Assembly: GCA_041655035.1 (NCBI GenBank)
Contig: JBAZCN010000046.1
Location: 1-22,846 of the forward strand
Source of the DNA: NAT127 sp041655035
Lineage (GTDB): Bacteria; Pseudomonadota; Gammaproteobacteria; Pseudomonadales; Porticoccaceae
Reading direction: 5' to 3'
Length of the DNA: 22,846 nt
Shown: positions 1 to 6,877 of the stretch, in pieces
How positions within the stretch are numbered: the stretch's first letter is position 1
How the letters are laid out: the number at the start of each line of letters is the position of its first letter
Translations under genes and position numbers: made by a program
Notes under the pieces: model-generated
What the model was told of the DNA's origin: nothing
Databases searched by the model: none
The model's input: the letters and a program-made list of their open reading frames with translations, nothing else

Positions 1-471
1 GTTGTAGAGTGCCCACCAGGTGCGATCCAGGTACAGGGTAGCCAGTGCGATGGCGCCGTTGAGGGCGAAAAACACTGCCCACACCAGGGTTACCTTGCGG
101 GTGTAGGCGAGGGCGGCGTCGGGCAGGTCCGGTTCCCGCAGACGGGCCAGGGTTTCGATCACCGAGGGTGGGCGCAACAGGCTGGCGGCGAACAGGAGGA
201 GCAGTGCGCCGTTGACCAGCACTGGGTACAGCAGCAGTCCGTATTGCGAGCCGGTGATCAGGGTATAGCCGGTGGCGACGGCGATGGCGATCGCCAGCGG
301 GATGGCCGTCGGTGGCTTCAGGCGGGACGCCGCCAGGCGCAAACCGACGATGGCGATCAATAGCAGAGCCAGCCAGCGCGGGTCGAAAGACCCCAGCCCC
401 AGGTATATCGCGAAGGGATACAGCAGAAACAAGGCTCCGGCGGCGAGTTGCGCCGGTGACGCGTCATTCAT
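1..471 (-). CDS. COG4648-type integral membrane protein of an aryl-polyene cluster (3' end beyond window)
   Basis: The reading frame is open from an ATG at 471 to the left edge, giving 157 codons with no stop. The visible protein is very hydrophobic, with about four membrane segments near residues 9-24, 31-42, 51-75 and 75-92, and a further one near 132-149 after the soluble stretch around ETLARLREPDLPDAALAYTRK. This matches my memory of the COG4648 membrane protein that directly follows the two carrier proteins in aryl-polyene (APE) clusters; its biochemical role is unknown. The start overlaps the stop of the upstream carrier protein by 8 bases, which suggests translational coupling. A second ATG at 467 is in another frame and gives a non-hydrophobic peptide. 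Family assignment is by pattern recognition and position, not by a search. Confidence 0.72.
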   Translation of the reverse strand, partial: MNDASPAQLAAGALFLLYPFAIYLGLGSFDPRWLALLLIAIVGLRLAASRLKPPTAIPLAIAIAVATGYTLITGSQYGLLLYPVLVNGALLLLFAASLLRPPSVIETLARLREPDLPDAALAYTRKVTLVWAVFFALNGAIALATLYLDRTWWALYN

Positions 472-715
472 CGTTGAGCAGATCCTGCATCGCGGTGACG
501 ATATCCCCCACGGTGCGCACGTTCTTGAAATCCTCCGGGGCGATCTTGCGTCCGGTATAGTTTTTCAGTTCGACGATCAGATCCACGGCGTCGATGCTGT
601 CGATATCGAGATCGTCGTATAAATGTGCGTCCTCATTGAGGGACTGCGGATCGAGTTCGAACATGCTGCTCATCAGGTCGACCAAGTGGTCGAGAATATC
701 CTGCCGCGACTTCAT
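464..715 (-). CDS. Acyl carrier protein (second of a tandem pair)
   Basis: This is an 83-residue acidic protein. Its DIDSIDAVDL motif places the phosphopantetheine attachment serine at residue 40, in the usual DSx context of type II acyl carrier proteins. Length and acidity fit a discrete ACP. It should carry growing acyl or polyene chains as thioesters in the cytoplasm and must be activated by a 4'-phosphopantetheinyl transferase; one is encoded at 3250-3900. The start lies 5 bases after the stop of the other ACP, and the stop overlaps the following membrane-protein gene. Paired ACPs behind an acyltransferase are characteristic of APE-type clusters. DLDIDSID differs from the housekeeping FabF-associated AcpP motif (DSLD), supporting a specialised role. 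Confidence 0.9.
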   Translation of the reverse strand: MKSRQDILDHLVDLMSSMFELDPQSLNEDAHLYDDLDIDSIDAVDLIVELKNYTGRKIAPEDFKNVRTVGDIVTAMQDLLNDE

Positions 716-720
716 TTTGG

Positions 721-993
721 CTACCTCCCCTTGTTGCCATGGCTCGCCACCAGGCGGGCGAGATCGGCGATGCTGGCAAAGTGGTGTTTCACGTCGTCGG
801 ATTCCGGGTTGAGCTTTATGCCGTAGCGCTTTTGCAGGGCGACCCCGATCTCCAGGGCATCGATCGAATCAAGGCCGAGACCGTCGTTGAAGAGAGGTTC
901 CGAATCGTCGATGTCCTCGGGCTCGATATCTTCCAGATCGAGAGTCTCGATGATCAGGGCCTTTAGCTCGGCATGCAGGGTATCAGTGCCCAT
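721..993 (-). CDS. Acyl carrier protein (first of a tandem pair)
   Basis: This is a 90-residue acidic protein with the carrier motif GLGLDSIDALE; the modified serine is residue 43. The N-terminal helix and the acidic DLEDIEPEDIDDSEP loop are typical of type II ACPs. Its ATG at 993 overlaps the 3' end of the acyltransferase gene by 11 bases, so the two are probably translationally coupled. It is clearly different in sequence from the ACP at 464-715, so the pair is not a recent tandem duplication; in APE systems the two carriers are thought to have separate duties in starter and extension steps. Which carrier does what here cannot be told from sequence. Confidence 0.9.
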   Translation of the reverse strand: MGTDTLHAELKALIIETLDLEDIEPEDIDDSEPLFNDGLGLDSIDALEIGVALQKRYGIKLNPESDDVKHHFASIADLARLVASHGNKGR

Positions 994-1759
994 GGGCTTG
1001 GCATTCCTTGGTAAAAAAGTGTTCCAGGTTGGTGGTCAGGCGCCGTGAACCGAGTGGCGCGGGACAGTTTAAAAAAGGAGCGATGTCGATGTCGTCCTTG
1101 ACGGTGAAGGACAGTGCAAACGGCCGCTCGGGAATATGATACCACCTGTGCTGCTTGCTCAATGTAGGAGGCGAGCAGGTGATCACCACCGGGGTCGCGT
1201 TCACCCGGCAGCGCACCGCCACGTTGGCCGCGCCGCGCTGGAAACGCAACGGCTCACCCACACGGGTACGGGTCCCCTCGGGAAAAATCACCAGCGCGTT
1301 GCCCGCGCCGAGCGCGGCGGCCGCGGCTTCCAGCAGGTTGCCGCTGCGGTCGTTGGGGATATAGCCGGTGAGGGTAATGAATCCCCGCATCACCGGGTTG
1401 GCGAGCAGCCGGCCGTTGACGACACAGACGGCGTCGGGCAGGAAGGCGACGAGAAACACCACGTCGATAAGCGTCGGGTGGTTGGCCAGTACCAGCAGGC
1501 CGGGGCGGCCGAGCTTCTCCCCGCCATCGATGTGCCAGCTCAGCACGCCGAGGCCGCGCATCATGAGGATGAAGCCCCTGAACAGCCAGTGCACCAGGCG
1601 CCGGGCGCGGCGCCGGCGGACGGTGACGCTGCCCGGCATCAGGCGCAGGATGGGCATTGCCAACAGCGGCACCAGGACGCCCCCGAGGCCGAATACCGCG
1701 AACGACAGGGCGGTGGCGAACAAGCGCCACAGATAGTCGAGCCGGCGTCGCAAGTTCAT
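983..1759 (-). CDS. Lysophospholipid-type (PlsC-like) acyltransferase
   Basis: This 258-residue protein has the PlsC-family catalytic motif NHPTLID at residues 93-99 (the H-x4-D pair) and the substrate-binding motif FPEGTRT at 159-165. A long hydrophobic stretch at about 12-40 and another near 58-73 suggest anchoring in the inner membrane. The family transfers acyl groups to glycerophospholipids; in APE clusters the homologue is presumed to act in lipid attachment of the product, which is inference here. The ATG at 1759 is chosen because it forms an ATGA overlap with the stop of the upstream ketosynthase-like gene and starts a typical basic membrane N-terminus (MNLRRRLDYLWR). Upstream codons in the same frame lie inside the preceding gene and are not homologue-like. 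Confidence 0.88.
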   Translation of the reverse strand: MNLRRRLDYLWRLFATALSFAVFGLGGVLVPLLAMPILRLMPGSVTVRRRRARRLVHWLFRGFILMMRGLGVLSWHIDGGEKLGRPGLLVLANHPTLIDVVFLVAFLPDAVCVVNGRLLANPVMRGFITLTGYIPNDRSGNLLEAAAAALGAGNALVIFPEGTRTRVGEPLRFQRGAANVAVRCRVNATPVVITCSPPTLSKQHRWYHIPERPFALSFTVKDDIDIAPFLNCPAPLGSRRLTTNLEHFFTKECQAHGH

Positions 1760-2475
1760 GATAGCTGGCGCTTGCGGATGGTCCAGCGCTCGCCGTTGTG
1801 GGGAGTGGCCAAGGTCTGCCGCGGTGAGGACAGGAAGTCGATGAATTGCAACGGCTGAGGGCGGGCGGGGGACGGCTCGGCGACCGGCGGGCAAGCGTCG
1901 GGAAAATCGAGAGCCAGCGGCAGGCCTTCGCCGCTGCTGACCGTGAAGCAGGCGGCAAACGGCAGGTCCGGCCACGGGCAGTGCCCGCGGTAGATGGCCG
2001 GCAGCGGCACATCGCCGAGTACGCAGAGGACAGTAGGGTGTTCCTCGCCGAGCAGGCCCAGGGCCTCGAACAGCACCGGCACCAACCCCTCCTCGCCGGC
2101 GGCGATACTGCTGATATTGGCGGAAATACCCTGGTGGATCGAAACGATGCCGGCGATGGCGTTGTGTACAGTCAGGCTGAAATTCATCGGCGAGACCGGC
2201 TCGCCGCGGGCGAGATCGACCAGTACGCCCAGGGTGCGCTCGATATCACCGTGCCGTGAACAGTAGACGATGGGGGGATTGTCGCCGGTCCGCATGTGGC
2301 GGAGGATTTCGGCGGCGCAGGCGCGTCCCAAGGTATTCAGGCGGCGGCGCAGCAGCGGTGGGATCGGCGACACATCAGGCGCGTCGGCAACTTGTACGGC
2401 TGCTGCCGGAAACAGCCCTGCCGCCGATGGCAGCGTCCAGCCAGACCAATTGGAAATGGAAAATTCTATCGCCAT
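1756..2475 (-). CDS. Beta-ketoacyl synthase-like chain-length protein (Ketoacyl-synt_2 type)
   Basis: This 239-residue protein resembles the short ketosynthase-like family at the head of APE clusters (the family annotated as beta-ketoacyl synthase chain-length factor, Pfam Ketoacyl-synt_2). Visible hallmarks are PPIVYCSRHGDIERT (67-81), SLTVHNAIAGIVSI (100-113) and AAGEEG (125-130). It is about half the size of a full KAS enzyme, and the usual cysteine nucleophile context is not apparent: His-Asn occupies the equivalent stretch. It is therefore probably a non-catalytic partner of a full ketosynthase encoded elsewhere. The ATG at 2475 follows a purine-rich stretch. It is the first gene of the minus-strand operon, and a predicted promoter lies at 2566-2595. 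Confidence 0.8.
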   Translation of the reverse strand: MAIEFSISNWSGWTLPSAAGLFPAAAVQVADAPDVSPIPPLLRRRLNTLGRACAAEILRHMRTGDNPPIVYCSRHGDIERTLGVLVDLARGEPVSPMNFSLTVHNAIAGIVSIHQGISANISSIAAGEEGLVPVLFEALGLLGEEHPTVLCVLGDVPLPAIYRGHCPWPDLPFAACFTVSSGEGLPLALDFPDACPPVAEPSPARPQPLQFIDFLSSPRQTLATPHNGERWTIRKRQLS

Positions 2476-2806
2476 CCTGGACCGCCCTCTTGAGATGTCG
2501 TCTGGTTTTTAACGGATAGTGGCGGCGAGCGTCGGAAGCGCCTGACGGCCATGGGATCGGACCGGATTCTAGGGCTGGGTGACGGTGCTTGGCAAGAGCG
2601 GGGGGCGCCGGATCCCGCAGGCTGCGGAGCACCGGGCGCCCCGAGCCGAACAGAGGGTGATCGCCGGCGAGCTGTTGCCAGCGATAGAAAATCACCGGGC
2701 GACGGGCTAGACTGCAGCGGTCCACCGGACGACTCACCGGGCGCTGCAAGGACCGCCGATGGGACTGGCGCAGCGCCCAACGTCACATTCGAAAAGGAAT
2801 CTAGTC
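2476..2806. other. Divergent intergenic region between the APE operon and the secreted-protein gene
   Basis: These 331 bases hold no convincing gene. Short open frames on both strands are rich in Pro, Arg, Gly and Ser and have no ribosome binding site, as expected from high-GC noncoding DNA. The minus-strand promoter at 2566-2595 lies here. For the plus-strand gene I found no well-spaced -35/-10 pair: TTGCCA at 2675 has no partner at a proper distance. Its ribosome binding site (AAGGA, 2794-2798) is clear. Confidence 0.6.
2566..2595 (-). promoter_or_regulatory. Predicted sigma-70-type promoter of the APE-type operon
   Basis: Read on the minus strand, TTGCCA (2595-2590) and TAGAAT (2571-2566) are each one base away from the -35 and -10 consensus. 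The spacer is 18 bases. Transcription would start near 2559, leaving a leader of about 84 nt before the ATG at 2475. This is the best promoter-like pair I found in the gap between the two divergent units. No regulator site was recognised. Confidence 0.55.
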
Positions 2807-3253
2807 GTGCGCCACTTTATCTGTATTGCCGTTGCCATCCTCGCACTGTTCAGCCTCAATACCCACGCCCGCGATACCAAGCATCTGCTGTCGATCGACA
2901 ACGCCATGAAGTCACCGGCCTACGAGGAGAAGCTCAACGCCGGTATCCGCTTTTTCTTCGGCGACACCGCGTATCCCGAGCCCTCTAGGCGCTTTGGCGA
3001 CTACGTATCCAACAAAAAGACCAATGCGGTCGGCAAATCCGATCTCAAAGCCTGCGAATGGGTGTTGCTCTCCGCCCTGATCAGCCTTCAGGAGCGGGCT
3101 GTCGCCGAGGGCGGCAATGCCGTGGTCAACATCCGCAGCTACTACAAAAAGAACGAATTTTCCAGCGACACGGAGTACGAGTGCCACGCGGGGGCCGTCA
3201 TGGCCGGCGTCGCCCTGATAGGGGAAGTGGTCAGGCTTCCGGACAATCTGTGA
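2807..3253 (+). CDS. Small exported protein of unknown function, APE-cluster associated
   Basis: The GTG at 2807 is preferred because AAGGA at 2794-2798 lies 8 bases upstream and the protein then opens with a signal peptide: VRH, a hydrophobic run FICIAVAILALFSLN, and a likely cleavage after THA (residues 19-21). The mature protein of about 127 residues has two cysteines (83 and 126) that could form a disulfide. It also has a GGNAVVN strand near 102-108 and a Gly/Ala-rich end ending in VVRL. I recall homologues carrying the database name 'excinuclease ATPase subunit'; nothing here (no Walker motifs, exported) supports that label. The GGNAVVN strand loosely recalls YbjQ/RcsF-type folds, which is only an impression. 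Its stop overlaps the start of the phosphopantetheinyl transferase gene, so the two are probably co-expressed. Confidence 0.75.
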   Translation: MRHFICIAVAILALFSLNTHARDTKHLLSIDNAMKSPAYEEKLNAGIRFFFGDTAYPEPSRRFGDYVSNKKTNAVGKSDLKACEWVLLSALISLQERAVAEGGNAVVNIRSYYKKNEFSSDTEYECHAGAVMAGVALIGEVVRLPDNL

Positions 3254-3900
3254 GAGGAAAGGCGAGTGTCGCCGTTTTGGCGACACTCGATCAGGCGTCC
3301 GATGCGGTCGTCGACAGCTGGTTTGCCGCCCTGCCGGCGCCGGCGCAAGCCCGCGCCCGAGCCTTTTGCTCCCGCCGCCGCTACCGCCAGTTCGTGGCCG
3401 GTCGCCAATTGCTGGCGACGTTGCTTCGGCAACGACTGGGCATCGACCCGCTGATCGGCGAGGAACCCGGCGGCAGACCCTGCGTGGCAGGCGCCGATCT
3501 TCACTGTTCTATCGCCCACAGCGGTTCCGGAGTGATGGCCGGATTCAGTGTGCTGGCGCCCATCGGAGTCGATATCGAACAGCAGCGTTCGCGGGATTTC
3601 GAGCGGCTGGTGACGACATACTTTCACCCGGACGAACAACGGGTGTTTGCCACCCTTGACAGCGGGGCGCGGCAGCAGTGGTTTTATCGCGCCTGGACCC
3701 GCAAGGAAGCCTGCGCCAAGGCATCCGGCCAAGGGTTGACGCTGAAGACACTGGCCGCACCCGAGCCGGATGCCGATGGGCGTATTGCGGTCAGTACCGC
3801 GGTATTTCAGGGGTATGCAACCGCCGTCGTCCACTGCTCTCCAGTGCCAGTGACATTTGAGCCGGTCTTACATAAGGACGGTAAAATCATTGGCTTATAA
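3250..3900 (+). CDS. 4'-phosphopantetheinyl transferase (Sfp/AcpT superfamily)
   Basis: This 216-residue enzyme should move the phosphopantetheine arm of coenzyme A onto a conserved serine of carrier proteins. It shows the family motifs CSIAHS (86-91), GVDIE (106-110, metal-binding Asp and Glu) and WTRKEACAKASGQGL (149-163, catalytic Lys/Glu). The length fits the shorter members of the superfamily. I chose the GTG at 3250, which forms a GTGA overlap with the upstream stop and keeps the expected N-terminal beta strand (ASVAVLATLD). A TTG at 3277 with AGAGGAAAGG upstream is an alternative. The two ACPs encoded about 2.3 kb away on the other strand are the obvious substrates, because housekeeping AcpS often acts poorly on secondary ACPs; this pairing is inference. 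Confidence 0.88.
   Translation: MRGKASVAVLATLDQASDAVVDSWFAALPAPAQARARAFCSRRRYRQFVAGRQLLATLLRQRLGIDPLIGEEPGGRPCVAGADLHCSIAHSGSGVMAGFSVLAPIGVDIEQQRSRDFERLVTTYFHPDEQRVFATLDSGARQQWFYRAWTRKEACAKASGQGLTLKTLAAPEPDADGRIAVSTAVFQGYATAVVHCSPVPVTFEPVLHKDGKIIGL
3857..3887 (+). promoter_or_regulatory. Possible promoter of the SHOCT lipoprotein gene
   Basis: TTGAGC (3857-3862) and TAAAAT (3882-3887) sit 19 bases apart, inside the 3' end of the transferase gene. Each hexamer has reasonable consensus match, but the spacer is long. It would start transcription near 3894, about 54 nt before the ATG at 3948. This is a weak call. Confidence 0.3.
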
Positions 3901-3947
3901 CACTTTTTCCTTCCCTGCGAAGACAACCAACACGACGAGAACCACCA

Positions 3948-4661
3948 ATGAAAGCTGTCCTTCTATTGCTTGCTGTGAGCCTTTTGACGGGTTGTTCAAC
4001 CCATATGACGAAAATCGAGTATCAGGGCATTGGAGCACCCACATCGGTCGCCGGGAAAGCCGTGGCCGAGGTGGTTGTGCTCGACCAGCGGGGCACTGAC
4101 GGCGATTGGCTGGGGGCCGTTCGCGGTGGCTACGGAAACCGGCTGAAAACACTCAGAACGGACAAGCCGACGGACCAAGTGGTCGGCGATGCATATCGAG
4201 CTGCGCTTGAAACCAGCAACCTTTACGGCGGGCAAGAGCATGGATTGTTTCAGTTGCGCGTCACCATCACCAAGTTCGACTGCAGCTATTATTTCAATCG
4301 GGAAGCCCATGCGCACCTCCTGGTGTCGCTGATCGAGAAGAGCACCGCGAGAGAGGTGTTTTCACAGACATACCGGGCCGACGAGGTGGAAAGTGGCGTT
4401 GGAGCAGGCATTTTTGGTGATGTGGACACACTTCGCCAGTTGGCGGAGCGGACGCTGAACAAGGCGATTGACAGGAATCTTCAGGATGCTGCCTTTATTA
4501 CAGCGCTGACTGCGGCCACGACAGCGTCGAGGCATGGGAATATCGAAGAGCACAGGCGTATTGAAGAGCGGTTGCGGGAGCTGAAAAGCCTTTTCGATCA
4601 AGGATTGATCGACAAGGGCGAGTACGATGCGAAGCGGGTCGCGGTCATGGATCAACTCTGA
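3948..4661 (+). CDS. Outer-membrane-type lipoprotein with C-terminal SHOCT domain
   Basis: This 237-residue protein begins with a lipoprotein signal ending in the lipobox LLTGC; Cys16 is the lipidation site and Ser at +2 favours the outer membrane. The middle part (about 28-190) resembles YajG-like lipoproteins in its pattern of a VVVLDQRG strand, a conserved LG...GGYGN segment and alternating strands; this is an impression only. The last 35 residues (about 203-237, ERLRELKSLFDQGLIDKGEYDAKR without the full run) match the SHOCT short C-terminal domain, usually an oligomerisation or linker module. Base and codon use differ from the neighbours: many CTT, CTA, TTG, TCA and AGA codons and visibly lower GC, suggesting more recent acquisition. 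The gene stands between the APE-side genes and uvrD, and its role is unknown. Confidence 0.82.
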   Translation: MKAVLLLLAVSLLTGCSTHMTKIEYQGIGAPTSVAGKAVAEVVVLDQRGTDGDWLGAVRGGYGNRLKTLRTDKPTDQVVGDAYRAALETSNLYGGQEHGLFQLRVTITKFDCSYYFNREAHAHLLVSLIEKSTAREVFSQTYRADEVESGVGAGIFGDVDTLRQLAERTLNKAIDRNLQDAAFITALTAATTASRHGNIEEHRRIEERLRELKSLFDQGLIDKGEYDAKRVAVMDQL

Positions 4662-4683
4662 GCAGGAGTGGATAGTTCCTATC

Positions 4684-4692
4684 TGCTAGAAT
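4684..4692 (+). promoter_or_regulatory. Extended -10-like element immediately before uvrD
   Basis: TGCTAGAAT has the TGn extension and five of six consensus bases in TAGAAT (4687-4692). No acceptable -35 hexamer sits 16-18 bases upstream. Transcription would begin near 4699, almost at the ATG at 4701, implying a nearly leaderless message. Confidence 0.35.
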
Positions 4693-4700
4693 CCGCTCCC

Positions 4701-6857
4701 ATGGATGTAACCACCTTGATCGACTCCCTCAATTCCGCCCAGCGCGAGGCGGTGACCACCACCGACAACCACCTGCTGGTGCTGGCGGGTGCCGGCAGCG
4801 GCAAGACCCGCGTGCTGGTCCATCGCATCGCCTGGCTGGCCCGGGTGGAGGGGGTGTCGCCCTATTCCATTCTGGCGGTGACCTTCACCAACAAGGCGGC
4901 GCGGGAGATGCGCGAGCGCATCCAGGAGCTGCTCGGCATGTCGCCCCAGGGCATGTGGGTGGGCACCTTCCACGGCCTCGCCCACCGCCTGCTCAAGGCC
5001 CATTGGCACGACGCCGGGTTGCCGGAGAACTTCCAGATCCTCGATTCCGACGACCAGTTGCGACTGGTCAAGCGGGTCTACGCCAGCCTCGGCATCGACG
5101 ACGGCCGCTGGCCGGTGCGCCAGCCCCAGTGGTTCATCAACGCCCAGAAGGACGAGGGCCTGCGCGCCCGCCATATCGAACGCACCGGCGATCCTTTCGT
5201 CACCACCATGGTCCAGGTCTACACCGCCTATGAAGAGGCCTGCCAGCGGGGCGGGCTGGTGGATTTCGCCGAGCTGTTGCTGCGCGCCCACGAACTGTGG
5301 CTGGAAAAGCCGGAACTGCTGGCCCACTACCAGCGGCGTTTCGCCCATATCCTGGTGGACGAATTCCAGGATACCAACGCCATCCAGTACGCCTGGCTGC
5401 GCATGCTGGCGGGCGACAAGGCCATCGTCACCGCGGTGGGCGACGACGATCAGTCGATCTACGGCTGGCGCGGCGCCCGCATCGAGAACATCCAGAACTT
5501 TACCCACCATTTTCCCGAGGCGCGGGTGGTGCGCCTGGAGCAGAACTACCGCTCCACCGGCACCATCCTCAAGGCCGCCAACGCGGTGATCGCCCGCAAC
5601 AGCGAGCGCCTCGGCAAGAACCTGTGGACCGAGGCCAATGACGGCGAGCTGATCGCCCTCTACGCGGCCTTCAACGAACACGACGAGGCGCGGTTTATTG
5701 CCGCGCGCATCCAGGACTGGGTGGCCAAGGGCGGCCTGCGCGGCGACAGCGCCATTCTCTATCGGTCCAACGCCCAGTCGCGGGTGCTGGAAGAGGCGTT
5801 GCTGCGCGAGCAGATCCCCTACCGCATCTACGGCGGCCAGCGCTTCTACGAGCGCCTGGAGATCCGCAACGCCCTCGCCTACCTGCGCCTGGTGATCAAC
5901 CGCCGGGACGACGCCGCTTTCGAGCGGGTGGTCAATACCCCCACTCGGGGCATCGGCGACAAGACCCTGGATGAAGTGCGGCAACTGGCGCGGGCCGAGG
6001 GCGTCGCCCTGTGGGATGCCACCCGGCGGGCGATACCCGACCTGCCGGGCCGTGCCGCCAATGCTCTCCAGGGCTTCATCGAGCTGATCGACGGTCTCGC
6101 CGCCGCCATCGACGAACTGCCGCTCCACGAGCAGGTGGACCACGTGCTGGGGCGCAGTGGCCTGATCGAGTTCCACCGCAGGGAGAAAGGCGAGCGGGGC
6201 CAGACCCGGGTCGAGAACCTGGAGGAGCTGGTCAGCGCCTGCCGCGCCTACGAGCCGGAAGACCTGGGCCAGCCCGCCCTGCCCCAGTTTCTCGCCGAAG
6301 CGGCTCTCGACTCCGGCGAGCAGCAGGCCGAAAGCCACGAGGATGCGGTGCAGCTGATGACCCTGCACTCCGCCAAGGGGCTGGAGTTCCCCCTGGTGTT
6401 CATCGCCGGGATGGAGGAGAACCTCTTTCCCCACAAGATGTCCGCGGAAGACCCGGTGCGGCTCGAGGAAGAGCGCCGTCTCGCCTATGTCGGCATCACC
6501 CGGGCGATGGAAAAGCTGTACCTGAGCTTCGCCGAATCGCGCCAGCTCCACGGCAGCGAAACCTGGAATGCGGTGTCGCGCTTCGTGCGCGACATTCCCG
6601 CTGAACTGGTGGAGGAAGTGCGCCTCGGCAATGCCGTCGCCCGCCCCACCAGCTATGCCGCCAAGGGCCCGTTCAGCGCCGCGGTCGATGGCGAGGGCAC
6701 CGGGCTGCGGCTCGGCCAGCGGGTGTTGCACAAGATTTTCGGCGAGGGGGTGGTGCTCAACCTGGAGGGCAGCGGCGCTCACGCCCGGGTACAGGTCAAC
6801 TTTGACGAAGGCGCCAAGTGGCTGGTGTTGCAATACGCCAACCTGCAGGTGCTATAA
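4701..6857 (+). CDS. uvrD: DNA helicase II (UvrD)
   Basis: This 718-residue superfamily 1A helicase unwinds DNA 3' to 5' in nucleotide excision and mismatch repair. Motifs in order are Walker A GAGSGKT (30-36), motif Ia TFTNKAAREM (61-70), Walker B DEFQDT (220-225), motif III QSIYGWRGA (251-259), motif IV QNYRST, the LHSAKGLEFP motif V and motif VI VGITRAMEKL. The C-terminal FGEGVVLNLEG...ARVQVNFD segment is the Tudor-like module found in UvrD and linked in the family to RNA polymerase contact. The length almost equals E. coli UvrD (720). The ATG at 4701 gives MDVTTLIDSLN, aligned with the E. coli start MDVSYLLDSLN. An in-frame GTG at 4668 is unlikely, as AGGA abuts it with no spacer. No Shine-Dalgarno precedes 4701. 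I found no convincing LexA box. Confidence 0.97.
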   Translation: MDVTTLIDSLNSAQREAVTTTDNHLLVLAGAGSGKTRVLVHRIAWLARVEGVSPYSILAVTFTNKAAREMRERIQELLGMSPQGMWVGTFHGLAHRLLKAHWHDAGLPENFQILDSDDQLRLVKRVYASLGIDDGRWPVRQPQWFINAQKDEGLRARHIERTGDPFVTTMVQVYTAYEEACQRGGLVDFAELLLRAHELWLEKPELLAHYQRRFAHILVDEFQDTNAIQYAWLRMLAGDKAIVTAVGDDDQSIYGWRGARIENIQNFTHHFPEARVVRLEQNYRSTGTILKAANAVIARNSERLGKNLWTEANDGELIALYAAFNEHDEARFIAARIQDWVAKGGLRGDSAILYRSNAQSRVLEEALLREQIPYRIYGGQRFYERLEIRNALAYLRLVINRRDDAAFERVVNTPTRGIGDKTLDEVRQLARAEGVALWDATRRAIPDLPGRAANALQGFIELIDGLAAAIDELPLHEQVDHVLGRSGLIEFHRREKGERGQTRVENLEELVSACRAYEPEDLGQPALPQFLAEAALDSGEQQAESHEDAVQLMTLHSAKGLEFPLVFIAGMEENLFPHKMSAEDPVRLEEERRLAYVGITRAMEKLYLSFAESRQLHGSETWNAVSRFVRDIPAELVEEVRLGNAVARPTSYAAKGPFSAAVDGEGTGLRLGQRVLHKIFGEGVVLNLEGSGAHARVQVNFDEGAKWLVLQYANLQVL

Positions 6858-6877
6858 CCACCGCAACGGAGAAAACG

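Noticed and set aside
2375..2786. Short minus-strand frames in the gap upstream of the APE operon
   Set aside because: Low-complexity Pro/Arg/Ser composition, overlap with the ketosynthase-like start, and a promoter in the same bases make coding unlikely.
2807..3253. Excinuclease-type annotation for the small exported protein
   Set aside because: It has a signal peptide, is only 148 residues and lacks Walker or ABC signature motifs.
4595..4611. Perfect inverted repeat CGATCAA-GGA-TTGATCG
   Set aside because: It lies inside the SHOCT coding region (FDQGLID) with no T tract following on either strand; probably a consequence of the codons used.
4640..4700. LexA (SOS) box expected for uvrD
   Set aside because: No CTG-N10-CAG arrangement with an AT-rich centre is present upstream of the start.
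4686..6833. A 715-codon open frame antisense to uvrD
   Set aside because: It mirrors a high-GC gene with strong third-position bias; the peptide is rich in Gly, Val, Leu, Gln and His with no motif, and uvrD is certain.
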